64,000 nucleotides of DNA. Source: Linanthus parryae. Its lineage: Eukaryota; Streptophyta; Magnoliopsida; Ericales; Polemoniaceae. This document shows, one piece after another, positions 1 to 12,258 of this stretch (its first letter is position 1; each line of letters starts with the position of its first letter). The notes under the pieces were generated by a model. It searched no databases. It saw only the letters and a program-made list of their open reading frames with translations, and was not told the origin of the DNA. The position numbers and the translations under genes were made by a program. The stretch covers positions 70,154,127 to 70,218,126 of the forward strand of contig JALGPY010000006.1 of the NCBI GenBank assembly GCA_023055425.1. Reading direction: 5' to 3'.

Positions 1-1061
1 CATACCACTTCTGAAACCATCACTTTACTACTCGTCTTTGAAATCAGAAAAACTTATAATTTAAATGTCACTAAGTCAGAATTCATTAACTACGTAAAGT
101 GAAAGATCGTATATACCGGATCAGTTGACTGTTACTTGGATTAGCCCTTTGTTGGCTTGGTTAGCCCTTTGTTGGCTTTGCCCTTCGTTGGCACGATTCT
201 ACGCCTAGTCGGCTAGAGATATGGATTGGTTGGCCCTTTGTTGGCTTGGTTAGCCCTTTGTTGGCTTTGCCCTTCGTTGGCACGATTCTACGCCTAGTCA
301 GCTAGAGATATTGATTCTGATCTTCCGGTTTCGCAATATATAATAGAAAGGCTCTTCTGTTAATACACTTGGGAACTGGATATTTACAGTGTTCTGATTT
401 ACACACTGCTTGTGAATGATCTTTATTTCAAGTACATTCTATGTTCGGAAACTTATGACTATCTCGATAAACGAATTGGCTACTTCTGTTAAACAACTCT
501 AATGGTCAAACAACTTTTGGCAAACTCCGTTGATAAGCAAACTTTGATCCTCGCACTCAGATATTCTTATTTATGCTTTTGCAATAGTTCAATTTTTCTT
601 AACTCATATGTTTATACTTATACTCTGTTACTATTTGAACTCTTTTAAATAAAAACCCCGTAGCCTGTCTCAGCCACTCTGTTTTACATGCTAAGTTGCT
701 TATTCACTCAGTTTTTACTGATACTCGAAAAACTGCGTCCTTGTGTTTCTTTTAATTCCCCGCAGGTTTATGATTGGTTGCCTGGGGTAACGCGCTGGGA
801 TCACGACTCGTTCTCACTTGCAAGAAGTAACACTTAGTAATTAACCGGAGAGTTCTTTTGCTGTAAAAATGTATTTTGTTAGGCTTGGTGTCCAGCTTGG
901 GACCAGTCACCAATGTTGTAAACTTTTATCGTAATTAATCAGTAGTTGGATGTTTCTTTTCACTTGCTTATCGTTACTACTCCTTGTACGAAAGGGTAAA
1001 ATCCCCTGTACGGAGGGCACCATCCCGGTCTCCGGCTCCTCTGGAAATCGGGGGTGTTACA
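1..1061 (+). mobile_element. 5' LTR (right part) of a long-LTR gypsy-like element
   Basis: The segment is nearly identical to 4337-5455, so it is the 3' portion of the left LTR; its start lies outside the window. It ends in GGTGTTACA and is followed at once by a primer-binding-like site. Compared with the right LTR it has one fewer copy of an 89-bp tandem unit. It also keeps about 30 bp (around 990-1018) that the right LTR lacks. No gene is present. Confidence 0.85.
138..311 (+). repeat. Tandem repeat of about 89 bp, 2 copies (left LTR)
   Basis: Each unit contains CCCTTTGTTGGCTTGG, CCCTTCGTTGGCACG and ACGCCTAGTCGGCTAG. The first copy is slightly shortened. The same array in the right LTR has three copies, so copy number has changed since insertion. 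Confidence 0.85.
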
Positions 1062-1776
1062 GTTGCTATCAGAGCAGTGACATCCAATAGGACTGTAGGG
1101 TGAAAACGTTTAAAACTAAGATTTTTCAAATTAATTAAAGCTAAGTTTGAACTTGAAATCGATAGGGCGAGTTAAACTGAACAGTAAAATTAGAATAAGT
1201 CGGGGATTGGGGATTATGTCTCTTGTTTATCCTCACATGCCTAACTGATATGTGTTGCTTGTCTTAACTTCTTTCAATTTTCAAACCTCATTGCTTATTA
1301 CATGTTTGAATGACCAGTGATTGAGGGGGGGGGGGGGGGTATATCCCACCCACCCTCATCCTTTGTTTCGATACGCTTATATGCCCTTTACTTGTGAGAA
1401 ATCTATTTGTGAGAAATCTATTTCTCGAATTGCATGTATCTCAATGAGATATAGCATGGTTGTTTATATGATGCTGATACATGTGATTAGAACCCGTGGA
1501 GACTTGTAGAAACTGTTTCGAGCTTCGAGGACGAAGCTCAGTCTAAGTGGGGGAGGATGTAACAACCCAAGTATATCCTTGTATTTCATTTGCTTGCTAA
1601 TTGTTCTTTCTCTAAATGTGACTACCAATAGAGACCCGTAGGTCCAAGTACCCCATTCTTTTTCTACAATTGCATGCTAATTGTTAGTTCTCTAGCTGTG
1701 ACTTTCAATAGAGACCCGTAAGTCCAAGTACCCCATTCAAGCTTCGAGGACGAAGCTTTGTCCAAGGGGGGAAAGA
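1062..1776 (+). mobile_element. Interior of the long-LTR element: non-coding, about 0.7 kb
   Basis: It begins with TTGCTATCAGAGC (1063-1075), one base from the plant initiator-Met-tRNA primer site TGGTATCAGAGC. It ends in a purine tract, AAGGGGGGAAAGA (1764-1776). A second copy of the end signature (GCTTCGAGGACGAAGCT, then GTGGGGGAGGA and TGTAACAACCC) lies at 1519-1568. GAGGACGA before a purine tract resembles the tail of gypsy pol in Tekay-type elements, but no gag or pol frame is present. The element is therefore a non-autonomous derivative that would need enzymes supplied in trans. A run of 14 G lies at 1326-1339. Confidence 0.7.
1588..1740 (+). repeat. Two-copy tandem repeat, about 80 bp per unit
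   Basis: Two diverged copies share TTGC[TA]TGCTAATTGTT at the start and AAGTACCCCATTC at the end. The repeat lies between the duplicated polypurine signatures of the long-LTR element, so the whole 3' end of the interior appears to have been partly duplicated. Confidence 0.7.
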
Positions 1777-4700
1777 TGTAACAACCCGAAATCTACCCTA
1801 GGGGCAATTCAGTAATTTGACACTGCGTAGTTATTATTTAAGAACGTGAGAACGTATGCTTGTCTGTTATTAGTGTTAGTCGTAATAAGGCGATGTGGAT
1901 ATTATACGTGATTCATTTTGTAGCAATTAACTATACGTTTTGTTTACAATTATTTTGACAAGCTAAGCTTATTCTACTAATCTCTTATAAAATAGATAAT
2001 AAGTTGATTATCATTTTCAAATTATTTGTCTAGTTAATTTTGATCAAATAATTTGTTTACTAGTTTCTTCAAAATCGACAATTGAATTTCTTTTGAAATA
2101 TTAGTCAAATACATTCTTCATAGTTATGTTTGAGGTTTATTATTCAGATTTAACTTTATCAATTTAAATGTCTCTTAAGTTCAAATACAGTTTCGTCAGT
2201 CAAATCTTTTTAGACGTTCAAATTGATTTTGTCAGTCAAATTTCTGTTTCTGTCAGTCAAATTTAATATTTTCAGTCGAATTCATATTTTTCAGTCAAAT
2301 TTTATTTACCAGTCAACGTTTTGATTTTTTAGTCGCAAATCATTTTATTTATTCGTTCTTATTAATCGTATTCGCGTATTGTTTATCATCGCGTGTTATT
2401 ATTTTTACTTCGCCGCTCATTAAAAATTTCCGTCGCGTTTTTAATATTCGTCGCGCGTCGAACCACCGCGTTAACTCATGCCGTGCTCACCTAATCACTC
2501 CTTCAAACTGTGACCTCACCATTTTAATTGCTCACCTCATCACCTCCTCTCAACTCCCATCAACTCTGACCATCTCTTCTACTCCCTCTTCTTTTTTCTC
2601 TTTGGACACAACATCAACAAAGACAACAACAACAATAACAACTGCACTCCTTACTCCTCCCTCTCGGAAATCATAAACAACAAACAACAAAGCACCTCCA
2701 TAGCCACCACCATTGCCAACCCTTCACCGCCACCTCCTCCATCTCTATCACTCTCTGTTTTGCCGCAAAACAAACCCAGCCCGCCACCATGACCGAAGCC
2801 ACCATCACCGCCAACGCCTCCAACACCCAAGCTCCACCACCACAACCCCGCTGCCACCGATTGCCCTGACCACCTCTCTTCCTCTCTCGATCTCAGTCGC
2901 ACACTCTGGACGAGAAGAAACAATAGCAGCAGCTGAGGAAACAGCCGCCGCCGCCGAAGTTAACCCGACGGGAAAACCCAACCGGGTTCGACGCAGAACA
3001 GAGCCCCAACGCCGCCGTCTCCACCGCTGCTCCCTCACCCCCTGTGTTCGTCGCCGACGCCGTTGTCGTCGCCACCCCTCTCTCTGCTCATTCCGATCAA
3101 GAACCAGCAGCTCCACCGCCACCTCCATTGAAGCCGACGAAGAACTCGCCGGCAAATCAACCCACCTCCGTTCTCCACAATTTCGACTCATTTTTGGCGT
3201 GGGTAACCCCTAATCACTCTCCTGATTCATGTTTCGTCATCAAAATTGCATTTGTTTTCTATCTTGGATTCATTTCTGAATCATGTGTGGGTTGGGGGTA
3301 TATGCGTGTATACCGTTGTTGCCATGGGGGGGTTATTTTGTGATATCTGTAACTTTGGGGGTGCTTTGCGAACATTCTACAACTATCATTGCTAGTGGAG
3401 TGTTATTTCTCTTAACTTTAGGGGGGTTATATGTAATTATGAAATCTGTATTTCTTTATATATAACTAAATTTGCATTTATTAGTTTAAATTGTGATTTA
3501 GATTTAACAAGTTATTTTGCTAATAAATAAAAGAACTATATAAATTTTGTAATGCAAAACAAAATTGGAAAGTTCTATAAATTGGGAATTCGTTTCTAAG
3601 CAATGCTTATAATTTCTTTTTTTTACTAAAATAAATTTAAAATTTTTATTGTGAAACACATACGAGTATATTTTACAAAGAGTATCATTTATCTAAAAAC
3701 GTAAGGACTTCAAGTGATTTCTAATTAATAATATTATTCTTACCACCAAATAATTTTGTTTAATTAAATTTGTAACTTTGAAAGTAAAATTAATAGTTTG
3801 TACAATATATAGTAATTGTGAAATAACTCTTTACAACTACGAGAATTATTCTTTTTCTTTGTCTAATTACAACCTTAGTTCTTCTAATAATTTCTTCTAA
3901 ATATAATTACTCTGGACTGTCTTGTGCATATTAAGTAGAACATTTGCATTGTCTACTTGCGACACATGCTTGTTTGTGATTAGGACTATCTGTGTTTGTT
4001 TGTAGAGCTTGACTTCGTAGAACTAGGCGTTGTGTACCAGTAGTGCAGCTTGCGTATCTTCGGCTCTCACGGTGAGTATCCATGCTTAGCCTTGCATGCT
4101 TACCTCCCTTCGTGTCAAAATGAGATTTTATTTCATGTCTCAAAATATACATGTGAGTATTCATGCTTAGCGTTGCGTACTTGTCCTCTTTCGTGTCGAA
4201 ACGTGATTTATGTCTTGTCTCAAAATAAACCTGTGAGTTTACATACTTAGCTTTACGTGCCAAGTTCTTTCATGTGATCCATTTGCTTTATTTCAAAATA
4301 ACTGTCGTACTTTATTCTGAAATTTATAAACCTGTCATACCACTTCTGAAACCATCACTTTACTACTCGTCTTTGAAATCAGAAAAACTTATAATTTAAA
4401 TGTCACTAAGTCAGAATTCATTAACTACGTAAAGTGAAAGATCGTATATACCGGATCAGTTGACTGTTACTTGGATTAGCCCTTTGTTGGCTTGGTTAGC
4501 CCTTTGTTGGCTTTGCCCTTCGTTGGCACGATTCTACGCCTAGTCGGCTAGAGATATGGATTGGTTGGCCCTTTGTTGGCTTGGTTAGCCCTTTGTTGGC
4601 TTTGCCCTTCGTTGGCACGATTCTACGCCTAGTCGGCTAGAGATATGGATTGGTTGGCCCTTTGTTGGCTTGGTTAGCCCTTTGTTGGCTTTGCCCTTCG

Positions 4701-5455
4701 TTGGCACGATTCTACGCCTAGTCAGCTAGAGATATTGATTCTGATCTTCCGGTTTCGCAATATATAATAGAAAGGCTCTTCTGTTAATACACTTGGGAAC
4801 TGGATATTTACAGTGTTCTGATTTACACACTGCTTGTGAATGATCTTTATTTCAAGTACATTCCATGTTCGGAAACTTATGACTATCTCGATAAACGAAT
4901 TGGCTACTTCTGTTAAACAACTCTAATGGTCAAACAACTTTTGGAAAACTCCGTTGATAAGCAAACTTTGATCCTCGCACTCAGATATTCTTATTTATGC
5001 TTTTGCAATAGTTCAATTTTTCTTAACTCATATGTTTATACTTATACTCTGTTACTATTTAAACTCTTTTAAATACAAACCCCGTAGCCTGTCTCAGCCA
5101 CTCTGTTTTACATGCTAAGTTGCTTATTCACTCAGTTTTTACTGATACTCGAAAAACTGCGTCCTTGTGTTTCTTTTAATTCCCCGCAGGTTTATGATTG
5201 GTTGCCTGGGGTAACGCGCTGGGATCACGACTCGTTCTCACTTGCAAGAAGTAACACTTAGTAATTAACCGGAGAGTTCTTTTGCTGTAAAAATGTATTT
5301 TGTTAGGCTTGGTGTCCAGCTTGGGACCAGTCACCAATGTTGTAAACTTTTATCGTAATTAATCAGTAGTTGGATGTTTCTTTTCACTTGCTTATCGTTA
5401 CTACTCCTTGTACGAAAGGGGGTCTCCGGCTCCTCTGGAAATCGGGGGTGTTACA
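1777..5455 (+). mobile_element. 3' LTR (3679 bp) of the long-LTR gypsy-like element
   Basis: It starts TGTAACA right after the purine tract and ends TGTTACA, so the ends form a short inverted repeat, as in LTRs. Positions 4337-5455 match 1-1061. The flanking five bases on the right are GCCAT; the matching TSD would be off the left edge. A C-rich block at 2440-3215 gives open frames on both strands (for example 2713-3213), rich in Pro, Arg, His and Ser. These look compositional rather than coding. The LTR is about five times longer than the interior, so LARD-like is a fair description. Confidence 0.8.
4459..4736 (+). repeat. Tandem repeat of about 89 bp, 3 copies (right LTR)
   Basis: This is the same unit as at 138-311, here in three copies; the second and third are 89 bp apart (4558 and 4647). 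Within each unit the short word CCCTT[TC]GTTGGC occurs three times. The array lies in the 3' half of the LTR. Confidence 0.85.
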
Positions 5456-5583
5456 GCCATTGCCGGGGAATTAGGTTGAATTAGTTATAATATTAACTTT
5501 AGGGAATTATATATATATATTTTTCTTTTGTTTATTTATTTGTTGATCTCACCTTCTTCCTAGCAAATTATTGTGCAAGTATC

Positions 5584-5873
5584 TTGGTGATCATGTGGGG
5601 CCATAATTTCTATGGGCAAGCTCCAGGCTATTCACTGTACTACTCTTATGGAGATATATACACCCCTCCTCCTTGCAATCAAGAAGATGGGGAGATGAAA
5701 GAAATATTGAAGCTAATGATAGCAAAAATGAACAGAATGGAGGAAGGGATTATAGGATGGATGAAACTGACCAGCTTCAGGGACAAAACTTAGCGGAACT
5801 TTCGAGTGCATTGGCATATGCAGATAATGACGATAGGCCAAGTAGCATAATTCCTAACTTAGTTGGAGAGTGA
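5584..5873 (+). pseudogene. Degenerate retroelement coding fragment
   Basis: Two overlapping frames (5584-5793 and 5673-5873) encode short, acidic, Met- and Glu-rich peptides and end in stops. Downstream sequence to about 6180 can be read as a further acidic, broken frame. No conserved domain is recognised. Position just inside a gypsy-like element suggests gag-like or spacer remnants; a different origin is possible. Confidence 0.3.
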
Positions 5874-6250
5874 GAAGAGGAAGATGACGAATCCCCATAG
5901 GTATATGTCTATAATATTGTTCATCATGAAGTAATAAATCCTTGGGCTGCTTCAGACTCAAATTCGGAATCAGATTGGGATGAGGTGGTGACGCCTATAC
6001 AACTTGTGTCTCGCATAATTCCGGAGCCATGGCATGAGTGGGAGAGTGTGGACATCGCGAGCTTATACTGAAGATATTTGCTTTGAGGAAGAAAGCCATG
6101 AAGCTAAGAAATTATTGCTTGGAGATATTCACATGGACATATATCAAGAAATCCTGAATCGAATCCATATCTCTTGGAGATCATAAATGGGGTGAATCAC
6201 ACGAGAAAGACCAAAGACCCCAGTTTTATGCAATACATGATTTGCCGCCT

Positions 6251-6370
6251 GTGATTCCAAGGCAATAACTAGGAAAGGAAGTAATCAAGATGGCACTCCT
6301 TGTCATTACTGTGATTCCAAGGCAATAACTAGGAAAGGAAGTAATCAAGATGGCACTCCTTGTCATTACT
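6251..6370 (+). repeat. Exact 60-bp tandem duplication
   Basis: Positions 6251-6310 are repeated without a mismatch at 6311-6370, starting GTGATTCCAAGGCAATAACT. The identity implies a recent duplication or an assembly artefact, about 60 bp upstream of the GAA tract. Confidence 0.9.
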
Positions 6371-6432
6371 GTTCCACTTGAGATTTTATTTCCACATGAC
6401 CAATCCTCGATGACAATGATTTTAAAAAAATT

Positions 6433-6677
6433 GAAGAAGAAGAAGAAGAAGAAGAAGAAGAAGAAGAAGAAGAAGAAGAAGAAGAAGAAGAAGAAGAAGA
6501 AGAAGAAGAAGAAGAAGAAGAAGAAGAAGAAGAAGAAGAAGAAGAAGAAGAAGAAGAAGAAGAAGAAGAAGAAGAAGAAGAAGAAGAAGAAGAAGAAGAA
6601 GAAGAAGAAGAAGAAGAAGAAGAAGAAGAAGAAGAAGAAGAAGAAGAAGAAGAAGAAGAAGAAGAAGAAGAAGAAGA
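6433..6677 (+). repeat. (GAA)81 microsatellite
   Basis: An uninterrupted GAA run of about 81 units (245 bp) is flanked by TTTAAAAAAATT and GAGAGG. In the frame of the decayed retroelement it reads as poly-Glu; other frames give poly-Lys or, on the minus strand, poly-Ser and poly-Leu. It is a homopurine:homopyrimidine tract, the class able to form triplex DNA. Confidence 0.98.
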
Positions 6678-8813
6678 GAGGTACAAGGGATCATGATGTG
6701 GTGAATGAATTATCCAGAAGACCGGTGATCAAAGAGTGGAAGCACAAAAGGAGAAAATATTTGAGGTCGTCTTCTATAATTTCATTGCACCATATGCATT
6801 TCATCCATGCTCACGTGAGAAGAGACAAAAATAAAAGCGATGGTGGAAGAAGAAAAAATGGAGAGAAAACCCGCCTTAATCATATTTGAGGTAACTGGGT
6901 CGGGTCGTCGACCTTAAATTACAATGCGCTTGTTTGGAGGCAACCCAACGTATTTATGCTTTAATTTAGGGTGTGAGTTTTTAAAACAGTTGTGTGTGTT
7001 TTTATTTATTTATGTGGAGAGATGAGAGAGAGAGGGACTAATGATGTTTCCTAGTGACATGCCTGAGCAGGTTATGGGAATCTACCCCGGTTTGTCATGG
7101 CACACATGAGTGTCATAGGGGCTCGTGCATGCGAGTTGGGGATTCTTCAGACATGGATTTTAGCAGAGGAGGCAGTTGACCCTGGTGTGCGAGAACACGC
7201 TGAATTTAGAGGGGCATGGTGACGCTCCTCTGCTTGGGGACTGCTTGGCGCGATGTCTTCCCCACCCTTGAGGTGGTTGTGAGTATATTTTTCTTTTGCT
7301 GGATTTTGTGTAACTTTTAATGTATATGTCATGCTCCATCTCATCTACTGGTCATACACATTGATTGCTGAGTCCTATGTTTAATCTCTAAATTCGTTGA
7401 GGATAACTAAGCATTCAGTGTGGGATGATTTATCTATTTGCTAGCCAATTGTGTCTTGCATAGCCAGGTACATGTAGGATGTGTTTAGTTCGTATTCTGA
7501 GTCAGTATTGTGGTTTATGTTGAGTTTTTATTTATATTGTCGTGTTGTGTATGATATATTTATATTTAATTTTCACTTTTACATAATTGAGTATACCCAC
7601 CAAAAGTTAAATTGTGTTGTGTATATTTTTTTTCGAGTCAAAGCCTTGCATATAGAGTTAGGATAGTATGACAATGAAATAAAATGAAAAAAAAAATTAG
7701 AAAATAAAAAAAAATCCATAAAAATTGAAAATTTTGAAAATTTGAGAATAAGGCAATTGAAGATCTTGAAACTGGCGAGAGCTTAGTGAATGAATCATTT
7801 TGAGTAGGAAGTGTCGTAGTAGGAAAAATTTATTCTTTACATATTTTGTGTAGAGGTTTTACAAAAGGATATCCCAGGAATTTATGGAAGTTGTGAAAGA
7901 ATGACATGAAAAAGTATACATAAGTTTCCTATAGTGTGCTAATTAGATTGAGTTTTATTGTAGCTGAATATTCTATTTTTAAGTGGAAACTTAAGGTCTC
8001 TTGTTGATCTGTGGTGGACCTTCGTGTAGAGTTGGTTTCATGTGGTACGGTTGCCTCAGCATAAGTAAAGTTAAGGGGCGTACACCACCATCCCTTACGA
8101 AGGTCACAAGAGTTAACCGAAAAATCCCACGCTCTTTATGCTCTACTGCATGGTTGTAAAAATAGAGGAGGAAAGAAAAGAAAATGAGAAAATTTAGAAA
8201 ACAAAATGTGCTTCAAGGAGAAACAACCTAATGTGCTTCCGATCACACGGAAAATTTGGATTCCATACAAGTAGAGCTTGGAGAGGAAAACTAGAGCCAA
8301 GCCTTATTTCACAGGAGTTGTGACTCCCTTCACCGGGACAATTTGCATTCAAACGCAATAAAGGCTATGAGGGTCAGAAAACCTCAGATGATTCGGTGAA
8401 GAAAGTCTACAGTGAAATTTGAGCTTAATTAAGCCCAATGAAGCTTAGGACGTGCTTGTGTCTTGGTTTGAATTGGTGGAGGAAATGGGACGCCTTAGTG
8501 AGCTTTTTCATAGAATCGTTTTTATTTCAAATTCTTGCTACATGGATGTGAATTTCATAAGGATTAGTGAAAGCTTGATGATTTTCAGTTGATGAGAGGG
8601 AGATTGTCTGTTCTTACAAAAAAAACTAAATAATTTACATAATCTTGTGTTTTATGTTTAAGATTGAGTCCAGATTTGCATTTGCATCATCTTGCTGCAT
8701 TAGTAGTGTCGTAATTCCTGTTAGAGTCGTTTGAGTCGTGTCGGCTAAACGAAAATTAGATCCAGTAGGCGAGACTTTGCTCGGGACACGCAAATGGCAA
8801 GTGTGGCGACATT

Positions 8814-10317
8814 TGATAACTCCGTAGTTGGATTTATAATCTATACTGATTCACTGTTAATTTGTGTGTGTTTTGGTGCAAAGTGATGAGTTTCAAGCCA
8901 AAATATGAGAGAAGGAGCATAAATGAGAGTTCGAGTGTTTCTTGTATTGTTTTACGTGTGATTTGATGTATTTTATCACATTTGTTCTTCGCGGGTGTGT
9001 TCGTGTTGTGATTTACAGGAATAAGACACGCGAGGAGCATTTGAAGAGAAGAAGCGAGCTTTGGAAGTCAAGAAGAATGAAGAGAAGAGAAATTCGAGGA
9101 GCAAAAGTGACCAACCTTCACTGTTTTCATGATATCTTTAGTTCTACAAGACCTGCTATAGTGAGACCGGTGCCAAATGAAAGTAGACTCAAAGATATTT
9201 CCAACAGTAGGTCACGAAGCTCAATCAAAGTCCGGACGAGAAAGTTAAGGTCCGGCGAAGATGACGCAAAAACGAAGAAAAGCTGGAAACGTTCACTGGA
9301 CTAGTGTGCACTCTTCGGGCTGTATCTGCAGTTACATATAAAATTTTGGAGCAAGGCCTACGCCATACGAAAGTGGACATTCCCGCGCAAGATCAGCTTA
9401 TGAAATATGTCCGAGAAATACAAACTAGAGGGGTTGAATTGCAAATTCGGGCAAATTACATTAAAAATCGTGCCCATCCCTATACATTACGTTTTTTAGG
9501 ATCTAGAGGCACAGTAGGCTGCTGAAGACAAGCAAGAACATGTTCGAGGAAGGCTTGGAGCTTGGAATTCTTCGTGAGAGCAAGGATTCCATTGTTTGAT
9601 CTCTCTTCTCTATCTTTTCATTGTTTTTCTTTTTTTTTTTATCATGATCAACGTAAACTTGTCATTGTTGATCATGTATCGCAGTAGCTAAGTTTGATAT
9701 CGGGATTTCTCAATGGTAGCTAGGGTTTAAAGCCGTTTTGGCGAATTATGAATTTGATTCACGTTTTGATTAAACTTAATGATGATGTTCTTTTTTGCTA
9801 TGTTTAATCATGCACTTAATTTATCTTTGTATTGTTTGACCATAAATATGAAGACTATAGGTTAAACGTTAGTGCAAGAACGAATTTCCCGGATAATTGA
9901 ATTAAGCACGTAGTCACAGGTTAGAGAAATCAACCACAAACTATGAACGTTGAGTAGAATTAGATGATCCTCATTATATGTTTTAAGGATATTTGGAACT
10001 TGGTAACTCGGTTGTAATTTGAACTCGGTATAGAAAGCTAGCTTGGTAACTCAGTTAGCATTATTGCTCGTTTGAAAAATTAAATCATCATCTGTGTTTC
10101 ATAACGTAATTCGTTAGCGATGAAAATTAAATCATAATCTCCGTTTTAATCATTAGCTTGTTATTTACTTTCTTAGATTAGTTAAATAAATTCTCTTGCT
10201 TTCCCACATTAAAGTTAATCATCCTAATTGATTCACAAAAAGTCCTTTGGGATTCGACAACCCTCTTTATCACATTATTACTAGAACGATAATCGAACAC
10301 TTGCAGAGATCGTGTCA
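8814..10317 (+). mobile_element. Athila/Tat-like LTR, 1504 bp
   Basis: It starts TGATAACTCC and ends GATCGTGTCA (TG...CA). Near the 3' end is GGGATTCGACAACCC, which resembles the end region of plant Athila/Tat LTRs. A related but truncated copy occurs at 25683-26170; both share GTATTTTATCACATTTG followed by TC[TC]CGCGGGTGTGTTC. No second LTR of this copy is in the window. Open frames at 8942-9304 and 9304-9525 lie inside the LTR and look incidental. Confidence 0.6.
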
Positions 10318-11451
10318 CCACTCCCACTCCAACCACTCAGCCTCCACAAACACAAGATCCCCCATACGAAATGTGGCAACCTATCCAAGAGGGAGACATA
10401 ACATGACCTACGCCGGCGAGTTTCGCTGTCAAACCACCAATGGTGTCACTCCAACTTGTCCCTAGAACTGCAATCGGCCGAATAGACCGTAAACTTCTAG
10501 ATCTAGAAAAATAACTCAATCAGTGCACATGGAGTGTATAATAGAGAAGCTAAAGCTATGACTTAGCCATTCCACAGCTGGAAAGTCACTGAGGTCCAGA
10601 CACCGACCGTGGGCATTGAGAAACAGGCCGATAGAGCTCCGGAGAAAAGGATTCGGACTCCACTCTCTGCCCCCACCGTCGACGGCGAGCCACTACCGTC
10701 GACGGCGAGCTACTGCACCCCCGACGCGACCTCCATCGCAGAAATAGATCTAAAAACAGATCTTATATCTAAAAACGGAATAACTCAGATAGAGAGAGAG
10801 AGACCTTTGACAAACAAGGAAGAAGAAGAAGTTGAACTGGCAGCGATGGCTGAAGGTAGATGGTGGCGGTAATGGTCGAAGGTGAAGGAGATGGTGGGAG
10901 AAGATCAGAGAGAGGGGATCGAGAGAGGGGATAGATTGTGGGAGAATATCAGGTTTTTTTATAAGGACAGGGGTATTTTTTTAAATATAAAAGTAGGGTT
11001 TTAATTGATGGCCAATATTACATCTTCAAATAAAGGGAGGGCACATATTGAAGCCATATGTGACTTTCATTTTGAGCGGGCAATTAGAAATTTCACCCCA
11101 AAATTTTGCTCCAAATTCAAAAAAATTGATGTGTAAAGACTTAATTTTATGGTAAGAAAATCTTGCTGTATATATATCATCTTTAACGGAGTTAAATGAT
11201 AGCTTGTCGTTTATGTTATATATTATATGCGGCGAGAAAAAATTTGGCCAATAATGATATTTTTCTTGCCAATTATGTTATATACTGTATGTGGCGAGAA
11301 AACATTTCACCAATAATGATATTTTTCTTGCCGTTTTAGATATTTTGAAACGGGAAAAATAATTTTATCCACTAATTTTACAATTCTTTTTAATGCAAAT
11401 AGACATGAACACATTCAGAATGATCTCATACCTCAAATATATAAGAAAATA
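10318..11451. other. Intergenic DNA with a minus-strand gene-5'-end-like segment
   Basis: On the minus strand, about 10960 down to 10600 reads like the 5' end of a plant transcript: pyrimidine-rich leader, purine microsatellite, then GC-rich DNA. No long frame exists. It holds a 20-bp tandem pair, ACCGTCGACGGCGAGC plus CACT or TACT, at 10676-10715. At 11205-11335 there are two diverged copies of about 65 bp ending ATTTTTCTTGCC. These subterminal-style repeats suggest part of a DNA transposon, but no ends could be defined. Confidence 0.35.
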
Positions 11452-12025
11452 CAGTAAAATCTCTATAAATTAATAATGTTGGGACCGGGATATTTAATTA
11501 ATTTACCGAGATATTATTATATCGATATATTAATAATCTCTTAATTTAAAGAGGTTTTACTTATGGATTTTAAGTTTTCAAGTCCAATGTACTAGTTACA
11601 ATGTGTATTAGTTAGAGATGAAAAATAAATTACAAAAACAAGGTTCCAAGGAACATTCTATGAATGTACATTCACAAAGCATTGAAGAAATTGTGGCGGA
11701 TACTAATAAAAATCCGGTCGATTGAAAGCAGAAACAACTATTTCATGACCTTTTGTTTCAATACGAGAAGGCAATGCCCCAATTTCCTAAGTGCGATGAG
11801 CAGATTTACAGATGAACGCAATATAGAATTTGGAATCATTTAGTGATTATTAATTTATAGTTTTGTTGGGACCAATATATATACACTGGGATTTCGAAAA
11901 AATTATTATCTTATTATTTTATCGATTGGGGTCCAATTTTCCACTGGTCCGAAGTCGGACTCGACAAATTATTAATTTTATCGATGTTATTAATTATCGA
12001 GTATTAATTTGTAGATGTTTTACAG
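11452..12025. mobile_element. Tc1/mariner (pogo/Emigrant-like) non-autonomous element, 574 bp
   Basis: The left end reads CAGTAAAATCTCTATAAATTAATA, close to the Emigrant/Lemi1-type terminal repeat as I remember it. The right end is its imperfect inverse (TATTAATTTGTAGATGTTTTACAG). Both ends are bordered by TA (11450-11451 and 12026-12027), the TSD of this superfamily. The centre has no transposase frame. Confidence 0.65.
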
Positions 12026-12258
12026 TAAATACAGAATGTCGTAAATATGTGTTAAATGAATGCGTTTGTTGATACATATTTGTAGGAAGTACATTGATAA
12101 ATTTGGTATCATGTAATAAATTATACATTTAAACTACTACCAAAGTTATTCATGTATTACCAATTTTTTTTTTGAAACAATGTATTACCAAATTTAATAA
12201 TGTATTAAGCACAAATACATTAATAAATTTGGTAGGAAGCTTAAATGCAAAATGAATA

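Larger units (their letters stand above)
5456..8813 (+). mobile_element. Decayed interior of an Athila/Tat-like gypsy element
   Basis: No intact gag or pol frame survives. A degenerate coding stretch is visible at 5584-6400, with the acidic and poly-Glu reading at the GAA tract. After it comes GCTTGTTTGGAGGCAACCCAA (6928-6948), a signature I associate with the 3' end of the coding region in plant Athila/Tat elements. The remainder to 8813 is non-coding, AT-rich DNA ending in GCAAATGGCAAGTGTGGCGAC just before an LTR at 8814. The left side is cut by the long-LTR element. The lineage is inferred from these motifs only. Confidence 0.5.

Noticed and set aside
138..311. CRISPR-like or satellite array
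   Set aside because: Only two or three head-to-tail units without unique spacers, within an LTR of a plant element.
2713..3213. 166-codon plus-strand frame and a 128-codon minus-strand frame in the C-rich LTR block
   Set aside because: Open on both strands because of base composition, low-complexity product, inside an LTR; no domain recognised.
6350..6889. 179-codon poly-Lys frame and poly-Ser/poly-Leu frames on the other strand
   Set aside because: These are translations of the GAA microsatellite.
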